Assembly (NCBI GenBank): GCA_934351835.1 | Contig: CAKRJP010000003.1 | Location: forward strand, 124,001-188,000 | Direction of reading: 5' to 3' | Source of the DNA: an uncultured Lachnospiraceae bacterium | GTDB taxonomy: Bacteria > Bacillota > Clostridia > Lachnospirales > Lachnospiraceae | Length of the DNA: 64,000 nt | Notes under the pieces: generated by a model | The model's input: the letters and a program-made list of their open reading frames with translations, nothing else | Told to the model about the DNA's origin: nothing | The model's database searches: none | Shown: positions 41,385 to 49,697 of the stretch, one piece after another | Numbering within the stretch: position 1 is the stretch's first letter | Layout of the letters: each line of letters starts with the position of its first letter | Program-made: the position numbers and the translations under genes

Positions 41385-41412
41385 TTGAACATTTCTAAAA
41401 AAAAGATAAAAT
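41385..41412 (+). promoter_or_regulatory. Promoter of the DAACS symporter gene
   Basis: TTGAAC (41385-41390) and TAAAAT (41407-41412) are spaced by 16 bases. The rest of the 324-base gap between the divergent EamA and symporter genes is very AT-rich with several ACAGAT/ACAGTTA words and no clear gene. Confidence 0.55.
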
Positions 41413-41501
41413 AAGCATAAAGATTTGGAACGGCCGGTTCGAATAAATGAATTGAGAAAAATTTAATTAGACAAGAAAAGAAAAAGATTAAGGTGAGCAT
41501 T

Positions 41502-42749
41502 ATGGAAAATAAAAAGAAATTTTCGGTATCCCTTACAACGCAGATTTTAATTGCAACTGTTGGAGGTATCATCTTTGGTTCTGTTGTTGGTGAATGGGCA
41601 ACAAACTTAAAATTCATCGGAGATATTTTTATCCGTTTGATTCAGATGTCAGTCGTACTTCTGGTTATGTCTGCAGTCGCAGGTGCTGTAGGAAGTGGAG
41701 ACGGACAGGATGTAGGTAAGATGGGATTCCACACATTTAAGTGGATTATCGGATTTACAATTATTTCAGCAGGTTTTGGTGTTGCATTATCAATGCTGTT
41801 AAAACCGGGTGTAGGGATTTCCCTTGCAGGTGCAGAGCAGCTTGCAGAACAGACTGTTGAATCTACATCATTACAGGATACAATCCTGAATTTTGTACCT
41901 ACAAATATTATTCAGTCAATGGCTGATGGATCCATGGTTCCATGTATTGTATTTGCATTATTCTTTGGTATTGCTATGGGAGCTTATGCAAAACAGACAG
42001 GAAATCGTGTGATTGTTGACTGGGTAACAAGCTTAAATGCAGTTATTACTAACATCATTAAAAACGTAATGGTAGTTGCACCAATCGGTATCTTCTGCCT
42101 GTTAGCAAATGTAGCAGGCTCTACAGGACTTAAAGTTATCATCCCGATGCTGAAGTTCTTACTGGTATTATTAATTGGTGATGCAATTCAGTTCTTATTA
42201 TTTACACCGCTTACAGCAGCTCTTTGCAAGGTTAATCTGTTCAAGATGCCTCAGAAATTTGCAAAGATGTCTATCATGGCTGTAACCACTACATCAGGAG
42301 CTATCTGCCTTCCTACTAAGATTGAAGATGAGGTTACAAAATTTGGTGTCAGCCGTAAGGTTGCTGACTTTACAGGGCCGATCACAATGTCAATGAACAG
42401 TTGTGGTGCTGCACAGTGTTATGTGGCTGCTATCTTCTTTATGGCACAGTCTACAGGAATCAGCATGACTCCTTACCAGATGGGTATGGCAATCCTGTTA
42501 TCTTGCTTGATGTGCTTAGGTACAATCTCTGTACCAGGTGGATCTGTAATTGTTTACACATTCCTTGCTACTTCATTAGGTCTTCCTCTTGAAAGTATCG
42601 CAGTATTGATTGGTATTGACTGGTTTGCAGGAATGTTCCGTACATTAATGAACGTGGATGTAGACGTTATGGTTGGTATGCTTGTTGCAAACAAACTTGG
42701 CGAATTAGATCACGATGTATTTGATGGAAAGAAAACAGTTACATACTAA
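41502..42749 (+). CDS. Dicarboxylate/amino acid:cation symporter (SstT/GltP-like)
   Basis: The 415-residue membrane protein belongs to the DAACS family. The helical-hairpin and binding regions are clear: ILIATVGGIIFGSVVGEWA, SVVLLVMSAVAGAVGSGDGQDVGKMG, AVTTTSGAICLPTKIEDEVTKFGVSRKVADF (in parts) and FTGPITMSMNSCGAAQCYVA. It probably imports serine/threonine, glutamate or a dicarboxylate with sodium or protons. The usual serine-rich hairpin is here TTTSGAI, closest to SstT. The start at 41502 has AAGGTGA. A LytS/LytT pair follows in the same direction and may sense the same substrate class. Confidence 0.9.
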   Translation: MENKKKFSVSLTTQILIATVGGIIFGSVVGEWATNLKFIGDIFIRLIQMSVVLLVMSAVAGAVGSGDGQDVGKMGFHTFKWIIGFTIISAGFGVALSMLLKPGVGISLAGAEQLAEQTVESTSLQDTILNFVPTNIIQSMADGSMVPCIVFALFFGIAMGAYAKQTGNRVIVDWVTSLNAVITNIIKNVMVVAPIGIFCLLANVAGSTGLKVIIPMLKFLLVLLIGDAIQFLLFTPLTAALCKVNLFKMPQKFAKMSIMAVTTTSGAICLPTKIEDEVTKFGVSRKVADFTGPITMSMNSCGAAQCYVAAIFFMAQSTGISMTPYQMGMAILLSCLMCLGTISVPGGSVIVYTFLATSLGLPLESIAVLIGIDWFAGMFRTLMNVDVDVMVGMLVANKLGELDHDVFDGKKTVTY

Positions 42750-42787
42750 TTAATGACATTATCGAATTACAATCATACATAACTCTC

Positions 42788-42825
42788 AAAAACCTCTGAT
42801 ATGGGAAACTGTGTCAGGGGTTTTT
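42788..42825 (+). terminator. Terminator of the symporter gene
   Basis: AAAAACCTCTGA pairs with TCAGGGGTTTTT around a 14-base loop. Confidence 0.85.
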
Positions 42826-42904
42826 ACTATGTCATTATAAAGAAGAAATTTGTCTATTTGGAGGAAAATATGTTATCATGTATGTGATACAGGAGATCGG
42901 AACA

Positions 42905-44743
42905 ATGACGACATATGAATTAGTACAAAAATTAATCAGTAACATAGCAGTGCTGGCGTTAACGGCAGAGATACTTTCAAGAATCCGTCCGCTTCAGGAG
43001 GCACTTTTAAATGAACGAAGAAAATGGCAGCAGGATATTGTGTTGTCATTAATTTTCGGTGGAATTATCATTATGTCCACTGCAACGGGAGTTAATATTG
43101 GTTCGTATTCTCTGGATACGAAGGCAATCGGTGCAATCACAGCAGGACTTTTGGGTGGACCTGTTGTGGGATTTTTGTCGTCGTGTATCGGAGCTTTGTA
43201 TGAACTGTTTTTTTCTGTCCCGAAAGTATTCGCGAAAAGTGCCGCATTTTCTACAATTTTGTGTGGACTTTTAGGTGCCGGTTTTTACCCATATTTTCAA
43301 AGAGGAAAATGGAAATATAAAGATTTATTTGTACTGGCCTGTTTTGGAGAATTGGTAGAGATGGTTTCTTTGATCCGTATCACAGTTTCCTTACAGGTGG
43401 CAGTAACAGCGATCCTGGATGCTGCGATTCCGATGATGCTGATGAATTCTATCGGTATTCTGATTTTTATTTCCTGTTTTAATACTGTGTTCGTGCGCCA
43501 GGATCTGGAGAGCAGCAGACAGTTACAGCAGATGTTGGAACTTACCAGAAATTGTATGCCATTGTTTCAGGGAAACCTTGAAAAAGGAGATTCCATGAAT
43601 TTGTTAGTTTCAATGATCATAGAAGAAACTCCATGGGCCGGAACCATGATCATGGACAGAAAACGCATGCTTGCCTGGAAGATGGTGTCTGATTTAGATA
43701 TCAAGAGCCCGATGGATCATATGGAGGATATCAAAGCGGCATGGGAATCGCTGAAATTACCGGAAGAAGCATGGGAGAGTTCGGTGGTTTTGGAAAAATA
43801 TCTGGATGAAGTGAGACGTACTGCCTCTGAGGATGAGAAAGAGGATCTTGAGACTCTGGACCGGTTGTGGGGAATTCCTGCGATTGCTGAAAAGGCTTTG
43901 GAGACCGGTGAGATGGTGACGGTATTTCGGATTCCGGAGACGAGTGTCTGGTATCGGACAATGAGGGAATGTTCTGTTGTTGCGGCGCCATTTGTTATAG
44001 AAGGACAGCCGGTGGGATGTCTGGTTGTATTTATGAAAAAGCAGTGGACCGGTCGTAAGAGTGAACTGGATATGATCGAGAATCTGGTGACGATCGCGTC
44101 TTACCAGATTGCAGTCCGGGAGTTAGAAAAGAGAAGATCAATGCTTCAGAAAGCAGAGTTTAAAGCATTGCAGTTTCAGGTGAATCCACATTTTTTATTT
44201 AATGCGTTGAATACGATCGCGAGTGTCTGCAGGGAAGATCCGGAACGGTCGAGAGAACTTCTGGTCACACTGGCAGATTATTTCCGTTATAATCTGGATT
44301 ACGAGGCGTACATGGTACCGTTGGAGGAAGAACTGGATCATGTAGAGGATTATCTGGAATTAGAGAGAGCGAGATTTGAAGATAAGCTGGTTGTTTCGTA
44401 TGACGTGCCGGAACGCATGGACATCCTGATACCGACACTGATATTACAGCCAATTGTGGAGAATGCAGTCCGTCATGGTATCAGTGCAGATGGCAAGCGG
44501 ATTGTAGATATCAGGATTCGGGAGACGGCAACTTCTTTTATCGTAGATGTTGGAGATAAAGGAAGAGGATTTGAGCCGGAAGTTCTGGAAAAATTAGAGA
44601 ACGGGGAAGCAATCGGCAACAGTATCGGCCTCAGTAATGTCCACAAACGTATGAAAAATATCTATGGTGAGGACCATGGACTGAAAATAACGAGTACAGG
44701 ACAGGGAAGTGTTGTGGAGATGTGTTTTTGTAAGAATGTGTAA
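42905..44743 (+). CDS. LytS/YpdA-type sensor histidine kinase
   Basis: The 612-residue membrane sensor begins with a 5TM-LYT domain (residues about 5-200; GIIIMSTATGVNIGSYSLDTKAIGAITAGLLGGPVVGFLSS, in parts). A GAF-like region follows (about 210-405), then a His-kinase dimerisation helix with His429 in FQVNPHFLFNALNTIASV, and an ATPase domain with PTLILQPIVENAVRHGI and GRGFEPEV. Members of this class sense small acids such as pyruvate and control transporters. ATG 42905 matches the family start and has GGAG nine bases before it; another ATG at 42878 is in frame. The response regulator gene follows after 37 bases. Confidence 0.92.
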   Translation: MTTYELVQKLISNIAVLALTAEILSRIRPLQEALLNERRKWQQDIVLSLIFGGIIIMSTATGVNIGSYSLDTKAIGAITAGLLGGPVVGFLSSCIGALYELFFSVPKVFAKSAAFSTILCGLLGAGFYPYFQRGKWKYKDLFVLACFGELVEMVSLIRITVSLQVAVTAILDAAIPMMLMNSIGILIFISCFNTVFVRQDLESSRQLQQMLELTRNCMPLFQGNLEKGDSMNLLVSMIIEETPWAGTMIMDRKRMLAWKMVSDLDIKSPMDHMEDIKAAWESLKLPEEAWESSVVLEKYLDEVRRTASEDEKEDLETLDRLWGIPAIAEKALETGEMVTVFRIPETSVWYRTMRECSVVAAPFVIEGQPVGCLVVFMKKQWTGRKSELDMIENLVTIASYQIAVRELEKRRSMLQKAEFKALQFQVNPHFLFNALNTIASVCREDPERSRELLVTLADYFRYNLDYEAYMVPLEEELDHVEDYLELERARFEDKLVVSYDVPERMDILIPTLILQPIVENAVRHGISADGKRIVDIRIRETATSFIVDVGDKGRGFEPEVLEKLENGEAIGNSIGLSNVHKRMKNIYGEDHGLKITSTGQGSVVEMCFCKNV

Positions 44744-44780
44744 GTAAGAGTGTAAATTTGAATAAAGAGAGGAATGTAGC

Positions 44781-45500
44781 ATGAAAATTGCGGTAATCGA
44801 TGATGAGCGACCGGCAAGAAGTGAACTAAAGCATCAGCTTTTGGAATTACTTCCTGAAGCGGTGATAGAAGAGGGAGACAGTGGAGCAGCAGCATTGCAG
44901 CTTGCCGGAGAGCATAAATTTGATTTGTTTTTTTTAGATATCAACCTGGGAGACATTAATGGAACTGTACTTGTCAATGCGTTGAAGAATATGCATCCGG
45001 AGATGAAAATCGTGTTTGTGACAGCATATTCTGAATATGCAATCCAGGCATTTGAGCTTGGGGTAGAAGATTATGTAATGAAACCATTTTCAAAAAAACG
45101 TTTGAAGAAAGTAGTGGACCGTCTGTTGGCCGGAGGACATACAGAAAGTGGGCGCAGTGTGGAGGCACCGCGCAGAATTGCAATCAATAGTAATAATAAG
45201 ACGATTTTCGAAGATGTGAAGAATATTATTTACATAGAAACCTATAATCGTGGATGCAAAGTGTATACGCTTGACAATGAATACAATGACAGTCGTACAA
45301 TCGGAGAGTATGAAAAGAAATTGGGCGGAGGACATTTTTTCAGAATCCACAAAAGTTATCTGATCAACACTGACAAAGTAAAAGAAGTATTTCCATGGGG
45401 AAATAACAGTTTCAGCTTGCGGATGCAGGGATATGAGAACAATATTCTGCCAATCAGCAGAGATAAGACCAAGGTGTTGAGGCAGATGCTGGAGGCTTAG
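44781..45500 (+). CDS. LytTR-family response regulator
   Basis: The 239-residue regulator has a receiver domain (residues 1-120; acidic pocket DDE at 7-9, phospho-acceptor Asp53 in FFLDINLGD, Thr in VFVTAYSEYA, Lys in VMKPFSKK) and a LytTR DNA-binding domain (about 135-237; IFEDVKNIIYIETYNRGCKVYT, FRIHKSYLINTDKVKEV). It is the partner of the preceding kinase. Its target genes are unknown. The upstream symporter gene and other transporters are reasonable candidates, because LytTR regulators usually act on nearby operons. Confidence 0.95.
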   Translation: MKIAVIDDERPARSELKHQLLELLPEAVIEEGDSGAAALQLAGEHKFDLFFLDINLGDINGTVLVNALKNMHPEMKIVFVTAYSEYAIQAFELGVEDYVMKPFSKKRLKKVVDRLLAGGHTESGRSVEAPRRIAINSNNKTIFEDVKNIIYIETYNRGCKVYTLDNEYNDSRTIGEYEKKLGGGHFFRIHKSYLINTDKVKEVFPWGNNSFSLRMQGYENNILPISRDKTKVLRQMLEA

Positions 45501-45535
45501 GAAAATTAGATTATAATTGCACAGGAGGGGGATAT

Positions 45536-46255
45536 ATGCGGATTGCGATTGACACTCATACGCATACACTTGTCAGCGGACATGCGTATAATACAATGAA
45601 AGAAATGGTGAAGACGGCGGCTGATAAAGGTTTAGATGGCTTGGCTATTACAGAACATGCACCTATGATGCCGGGAACTTGTCATGAATATTATTTTTCA
45701 AATCTGAAAGTAGTTCCGCGTACAATGTGCGGGATTGATCTGCTGTTAGGTGTAGAATTAAATGTACTGGATGAGCGGGGCACAGTAGATCTTCAGGAGA
45801 GGCTGATAGGTGAGATGGATCTGGTAATTGCAAGTCTTCATATTCCATGTTATAACGGGGAGAAGACAAAAGAACGCATTACGAATGCTTATATAAATGT
45901 GATGGAGCGTGGGGATGTAGATATTATCGGCCATCCGGATGATTCAAGATTTCCGATTGACTATGAGAGAATGGTGAAGGCAGCGGCGAGAACAAATACG
46001 ATCCTGGAAGTTAATCATACTTCGCTGAGACCAGATGCTTACCGTGTAAACGCCAGAGAAAATTATCATCAGATGCTCACGTTCTGTAAAGAATATGGTG
46101 TGATGGTAGCGATGGGAACTGATGCCCATGTGGATGCACTAATTGGAGAATATCCGTACGCATATCAATTGTTAGAAGAAGAGAAGTTCCCGGAAGAACT
46201 GGTTGCGAATACCTCAGTGGAGAAATTAAGATCATTATTACAACAGAAACACTAA
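45536..46255 (+). CDS. PHP-domain phosphatase (YcdX-like)
   Basis: The 239-residue enzyme has the PHP metal-binding motifs: DTHTHTLVSGHAYNTM at the start, ITEHAPMMPG, GVELNVLDERGTVDL, ASLHIP, IIGHPDD, LEVNHTSLR and MGTDAHVDALIG. All expected His/Asp/Glu ligands are present. YcdX relatives are trinuclear-zinc phosphatases with unclear physiological substrates. The start at 45536 follows GGAGGGGG. The gene may share a transcript with the LytS/LytT pair, 36 bases upstream. Confidence 0.93.
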   Translation: MRIAIDTHTHTLVSGHAYNTMKEMVKTAADKGLDGLAITEHAPMMPGTCHEYYFSNLKVVPRTMCGIDLLLGVELNVLDERGTVDLQERLIGEMDLVIASLHIPCYNGEKTKERITNAYINVMERGDVDIIGHPDDSRFPIDYERMVKAAARTNTILEVNHTSLRPDAYRVNARENYHQMLTFCKEYGVMVAMGTDAHVDALIGEYPYAYQLLEEEKFPEELVANTSVEKLRSLLQQKH

Positions 46256-46328
46256 AAATAGGTAGACTTTAAAAGTTTAGTGTGCTAAAATGTAAGAGTA
46301 CGAATTCTGCTATGAAGGAGATTGAGGT

Positions 46329-46634
46329 ATGAGTAAAAAGATCAGAACTGAAGCAGTAGACCATTTGTTTCAGGGAATTTTGAGTCTGAAAGATAAAGAA
46401 GAATGTTATACATTTTTTGAAGATATCTGTACAATTAATGAGTTATTATCATTGTCACAGCGATTTGAGGTTGCGAAGATGCTGAGAGACCACAGAACTT
46501 ATCTGGAGATTGCGGATAAAACCGGAGCATCAACAGCGACGATCAGTCGGGTAAACCGGTCACTGAACTATGGAAACGACGGTTATGATATGGTTTTTGA
46601 GCGGATTGCACATAGCGAAGAAACCGCTGAATAG
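46329..46634 (+). CDS. YerC/YecD family TrpR-like protein
   Basis: The 101-residue protein has the TrpR-type helix-turn-helix of the YerC/YecD family: LFQGILSLKDKEECYTFFEDICTINELLSLSQRFEVAKML followed by TYLEIADKTGASTATISRVNRSLNYG (in parts), where the recognition helix is TGASTATISRVNRSL. It probably binds DNA, though its ligand and targets are unknown. In other Firmicutes these genes often neighbour pcrA; here pcrA is 12 kb away. GAAGGAG precedes the ATG. Confidence 0.92.
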   Translation: MSKKIRTEAVDHLFQGILSLKDKEECYTFFEDICTINELLSLSQRFEVAKMLRDHRTYLEIADKTGASTATISRVNRSLNYGNDGYDMVFERIAHSEETAE

Positions 46635-46671
46635 ACAAAAAAGAAAGCGCCGGATAGAGACTGCGGTATAT

Positions 46672-46699
46672 AAAAGATTGCGATTTCGCAATCTTTTTA
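46672..46699 (+). terminator. Terminator after the yerC-like gene
   Basis: AAAAGATTGCGA pairs with TCGCAATCTTTT around a two-base gap (functionally a four-base loop), followed by T. Confidence 0.85.
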
Positions 46700-46737
46700 T
46701 CATATAAAGAACATTTCTTTTTGATAAAAATATATTC

Positions 46738-46766
46738 TTTTGTGGAAGAAAAATTTATGTTATACT
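46738..46766 (+). promoter_or_regulatory. Promoter of the second TetR gene
   Basis: TTTTGT (46738-46743) and TATACT (46761-46766) are spaced by 17 bases, about 105 bases before the start codon. Confidence 0.45.
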
Positions 46767-46875
46767 TAATTCAGATTATGTAATATTGTGTGATTTTAGA
46801 TGAAGTTTTGTAGAAATCATATAATAATAGAGGGATTTGTAGTTGGTATTGGATGGGAAAAGGTAGGTAAGAGAG

Positions 46876-47466
46876 ATGAAACAGGAATATAAGGATGATA
46901 CCAGAGGAAGAATCGTGGATGCGGCATGGGAGTTGTTTCATGAGAAGGGATATGAAAAGACCACAGTAAATGATATCATTAAAAAAGCAAATACATCGAA
47001 AGGTGGATTTTATTATTATTTTTCAGCAAAGGATGAACTTTTGAATTCTTTGTATGCAATATGGGATGCGGAATATAAAAAGTTCTATGACAATATGGAT
47101 AAGACGCAGGACTGTTATGTGCAGTTGCAGCAGATTTCACAGTATGCTTATTATTATACAGAGACGAATATTTCGCCGGAACTTCTGGCAAGACTGTACC
47201 AGGCACAGCTTTTGGACAAACGACAGGACTGTTTTATGAATCCGGACCGTTATTATGTGAAGCTGGTTAAGGCAATTATCGAAGAAGGTCAGAAACGCCA
47301 TGAGATTCGCGAAGATATGTCTGTGGAGGAACTGGCGCATATGGTGCTGGTTATTGATCGAGGGGTGCTGATGGACTGGTGTATTCAGAATGGTAAGTAT
47401 TCACTGGGATACTATGGAAGCAGAGATTTTGAATTTTATATGAAGTTTTTAAGAGCAGATGCTTAA
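46876..47466 (+). CDS. TetR/AcrR family regulator
   Basis: The 196-residue protein has a clear TetR DNA-binding domain (residues 9-55): IVDAAWELFHEKGYEKTTVNDIIKKANTSKGGFYYYFSAKDELL (in parts). The C-terminal domain has a YTETNISPELLARLYQAQLLDKRQ segment typical of ligand-binding TetR proteins. Its regulon is unknown. It is monocistronic, since a terminator closes it and the next gene is on the other strand. Confidence 0.92.
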   Translation: MKQEYKDDTRGRIVDAAWELFHEKGYEKTTVNDIIKKANTSKGGFYYYFSAKDELLNSLYAIWDAEYKKFYDNMDKTQDCYVQLQQISQYAYYYTETNISPELLARLYQAQLLDKRQDCFMNPDRYYVKLVKAIIEEGQKRHEIREDMSVEELAHMVLVIDRGVLMDWCIQNGKYSLGYYGSRDFEFYMKFLRADA

Positions 47467-47477
47467 ATAGAGAGTAT

Positions 47478-47510
47478 AAAAATAAGACCTGATGAGAGGT
47501 CTTATTTTTT
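47478..47510. terminator. Bidirectional terminator between TetR and DUF1836 genes
   Basis: AAAATAAGACCT pairs with AGGTCTTATTTT around a GATGAG loop, with T runs on both sides. It overlaps the 3' end of the DUF1836 gene. Confidence 0.85.
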
Positions 47511-48128
47511 CGTTCGATTTTTATGATGTTCCGGTTCCGGCATGTCGTCAATCAATTTTTCAATGATCTGTTTCTTGATATAGACGTCAAAACTCAAGCT
47601 ACAGATAAATGCAAAAGTCTGAAGTTGCTTTAATTCCTCATCAGAAAGATCCGGGATGTCAGAAAAACAGTCCAGAGACTTGGTGTAAGATCTGGCGACG
47701 TCTTTTTGTACTGCATCTATGCGGGATTTTTCCATCTTGAAAACTTCCTCGTAGATAGATGCAATATTGAAATCTTTCTCTCCGTCAAAGTAATTCTCTG
47801 TAATCGGAGCAAGCATCGTCTCAATATCTTTGATAGACAATATATTCTTAAAATAATAGATAAAGATCATGGCAAGAATATGTCCCTTGGAGTACTTCTT
47901 CTTCACAGGTGGAGGGAGAAGGTTATTCTTGGCATAGTTGTTGATCATCGTTTTAGTCAGGATCTTATCCGTGTCGTAACGTTTAGTAGAAGAAAACTGT
48001 TCCTCCATGAATGTAGTCACCTGATCCATATATAAATTAATATTCGGAATATCCTTTGTCTTTACATAATCAATACCTGAAATACTGGATAAAATGCTGT
48101 TCAGCATATCTTTTGAATCAATTGTCAT
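47502..48128 (-). CDS. DUF1836 domain protein (putative transcription regulator)
   Basis: The 208-residue protein has a DUF1836 region (residues about 25-130; PNINLYMDQVTTFMEEQF, LTKTMINNYAKNNLLPPPVKKKYSKGHILAMIFIYYFKNILSI, in parts). The NYAKNNLLPPPVKKKYSK stretch is like the winged-helix end of MerR-type DNA-binding domains, so the family is thought to regulate transcription. A perfect palindrome fills the spacer of its own promoter, which suggests self-regulation. The Lys/Arg-rich tail (EHHKNRTKK) may be cut short by the terminator overlap but reads naturally. Confidence 0.82.
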   Translation of the reverse strand: MTIDSKDMLNSILSSISGIDYVKTKDIPNINLYMDQVTTFMEEQFSSTKRYDTDKILTKTMINNYAKNNLLPPPVKKKYSKGHILAMIFIYYFKNILSIKDIETMLAPITENYFDGEKDFNIASIYEEVFKMEKSRIDAVQKDVARSYTKSLDCFSDIPDLSDEELKQLQTFAFICSLSFDVYIKKQIIEKLIDDMPEPEHHKNRTKK

Positions 48129-48150
48129 ATTTTATCACCTCAATGTAAAT

Positions 48151-48179
48151 ATTATATAGTTTTTAAAACTATATGACAA
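48151..48179 (-). promoter_or_regulatory. DUF1836 promoter with palindromic operator in the spacer
   Basis: On the minus strand TTGTCA (48179-48174) and TATAAT (48156-48151) have a 17-base spacer. The perfect 10-1-10 palindrome at 48154-48174 (ATATAGTTTT, T, AAAACTATAT) covers the whole spacer. A protein bound there would block this promoter. It lies 23 bases upstream of the -35 box of the divergent gene. Confidence 0.7.
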
Positions 48180-48196
48180 GATATTTTTGGGCAGAC

Positions 48197-48225
48197 TTGC
48201 ACTTTTTTTAGAATTGCTATATAAT
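48197..48225 (+). promoter_or_regulatory. Promoter of the coiled-coil cell-wall protein
   Basis: TTGCAC (48197-48202) and TATAAT (48220-48225) are spaced by 17 bases, 45 bases before the start codon. Confidence 0.75.
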
Positions 48226-48269
48226 GTCTTAGTGTTAACCCCAAAAACAATCAGGAAAGGATTAATTTT

Positions 48270-49340
48270 ATGAAAATGCATAATAAACGAATCGCGAGAT
48301 TTGGCATGTCCATGATCTGTGCGTTCGGTATAACATTGACAGCGATGCCGGTGTATGCAGAGGATATCTCGAACCTTGAGAATAAGACCAGTGATCTTCA
48401 GGATCAATTGGAAGGGATTAATCAGGAATTGGTCACGATCAGTGATAAGATTGCTGACACGGAAGAGGAGATTGAAGCGTCTAATAACGAAGTGTATCGT
48501 CTTCAGGCTTCACTTCGGATTTCTCGTAACAACGAAGAAAGACAGTACAATAATATGAAAGATCGTATTCAGTATATGTACGAGAATGGTTCGGCTACGC
48601 TGTTATCTATGTTGTTTCAGGCAGATAATATGGCGGATTTCCTCAACAAGGCGGACTTCATCCAGAACGTTACTGAGTATGATCGAGAGATGTTACGGAA
48701 TCTGGTTGAAGTAAGACAAGGTATAGAGACACAGGAAGAAGATCTGCAGAAGCAGCAGGACGAGCTTGCGAAACTTCAGAAAAATCTTGCAAGTGAGCAG
48801 GAGGAGTTACAGGCAAAAGCAGATGCGACCTCTACTGATCTTAATAAATTTAAGGAACAGCTTCAGGCTGCGAGAGAAGAAAAAGCAAAGAAAGAAGCGG
48901 AAGCAAAGAAGGTTGTTGCAACTGCAACTACCTCACAGAAGAATAATACTTCCAGTGGAAATAACAACAGTAATACTTCTGGTGGAAACACCGGCAATAA
49001 TACTTCTGGTGGAAATAACAACAGTAATACTTCTGGTGGAAATACTTCGCATGGCAATTATGTAATTCCAGATGGAGGTCTGACTCCATCAAAAGGACGT
49101 ATCTGGTTTAATGGTCATACAGAGACTTATTATTCACAGAGAGTACTTCCGGGAGGCGGTCTTAACATTCCCGGACGCCATATTGCAAGTGACGGTACAA
49201 TCAGAGATGCGAGCAACTATATTGTTGTAGCAAGTGATGATTATCCGAAGGGGACAGTCGTACAGACTTCGCTTGGACCTGGAATGGTTTATGACACAGG
49301 AAGTGGAAGTGGTAATATCGATCTTTATACAGATTGGTAA
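48270..49340 (+). CDS. Secreted PcsB-type coiled-coil protein with C-terminal 3D domain
   Basis: The 356-residue protein has a signal peptide (ending near PVYAED), then a long coiled coil (residues about 33-215) like the regulatory coil of PcsB/CwlO-type peptidoglycan hydrolases, including MYENGSATLLSMLFQADNMADFLNK. A Gly/Asn/Ser repeat linker (about 225-263) leads to a 3D-type beta-barrel domain at the very end (ETYYSQRVLPGGGLNIPG, GTIRDASNYIVVASDDYPKGTVVQTSLGPGMVYDTGSG and NIDLYTDW, in parts). 3D domains occur in lytic cell-wall enzymes. It probably acts in wall remodelling or cell division. Confidence 0.8.
   Translation: MKMHNKRIARFGMSMICAFGITLTAMPVYAEDISNLENKTSDLQDQLEGINQELVTISDKIADTEEEIEASNNEVYRLQASLRISRNNEERQYNNMKDRIQYMYENGSATLLSMLFQADNMADFLNKADFIQNVTEYDREMLRNLVEVRQGIETQEEDLQKQQDELAKLQKNLASEQEELQAKADATSTDLNKFKEQLQAAREEKAKKEAEAKKVVATATTSQKNNTSSGNNNSNTSGGNTGNNTSGGNNNSNTSGGNTSHGNYVIPDGGLTPSKGRIWFNGHTETYYSQRVLPGGGLNIPGRHIASDGTIRDASNYIVVASDDYPKGTVVQTSLGPGMVYDTGSGSGNIDLYTDW
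48948..49047 (+). repeat. In-frame Asn/Ser/Gly-coding repeats
   Basis: Units of about 27-36 bases containing AATACTTCTGGTGGAAA recur four times and encode NTSGGN-type linker segments. The copies are nearly identical at DNA level, so they are recent or kept uniform by conversion. Confidence 0.8.
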
Positions 49341-49365
49341 TATTTTGAAAATTTCATAATAGTAC

Positions 49366-49394
49366 TTTACAAATCTTGTACAGCGTATTATGAT
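49366..49394 (+). promoter_or_regulatory. Promoter of the riboflavin operon
   Basis: TTTACA (49366-49371) and TATGAT (49389-49394) are spaced by 17 bases. Transcription would start near 49401, at the edge of the FMN aptamer. Confidence 0.7.
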
Positions 49395-49405
49395 GTATGA
49401 GTAAG

Positions 49406-49515
49406 ATGTCTTCAGGGCAGGGTGAGATTCCCTACCGGCGGTAAAGCCCGCGAGCCGAGAGGCATGATTCGGTGAGACTCCGAAGCCGACAGTAGAGTCT
49501 GGATGAAAGAAGATA
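49406..49515 (+). ncRNA. FMN riboswitch (RFN element)
   Basis: All conserved blocks of the FMN aptamer are present in order: TCTTCAGGGCAGGGTGAGA, TTCCCTACCGGCGGTAAAGC, CCGCGAGCC, GGTGAGACTCCGAAGCCGACAG (in parts), AGTCTGGATGAAAGAAGA. The closing stem is TCTTC/GAAGA. It binds flavin mononucleotide and, with the terminators downstream, turns off riboflavin synthesis when FMN is plentiful. The 394-base gap before ribD also holds two terminators and a partial aptamer copy. Confidence 0.97.
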
Positions 49516-49555
49516 ATGGTACGGATCATTTATTTGTAGTAATGAATTTGGTATC

Positions 49556-49594
49556 AATGCTCTGAGATGGTAATCCATTTCAGAGCATTTTTTG
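49556..49594 (+). terminator. First terminator in the riboflavin leader
   Basis: AATGCTCTGAGATGG pairs with CCATTTCAGAGCATT around TAAT (one G-T pair), followed by T. It is a likely expression platform of the riboswitch. Confidence 0.85.
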
Positions 49595-49610
49595 TATCTT
49601 GAAGAACAAA

Positions 49611-49630
49611 AGCCGAGAATCGGTGAGACG
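49611..49630 (+). repeat. Partial copy of the FMN aptamer
   Basis: AGCCGAGA-A-TCGGTGAGAC repeats the aptamer segment at 49453-49478 (AGCCGAGA, then 8 bases, then TCGGTGAGAC) with the middle bases removed. It lies between the two leader terminators. Confidence 0.6.
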
Positions 49631-49665
49631 AATCCAATTACATTTTTATATAAGTACCAGTAAAT

Positions 49666-49697
49666 AAACCCCTGTAGATTATCTACAGGGGTTTTGT
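49666..49697 (+). terminator. Second terminator in the riboflavin leader
   Basis: AAACCCCTGTA pairs perfectly with TACAGGGGTTT around GATTATC, followed by T. It ends about 38 bases before the ribD start. Confidence 0.85.
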
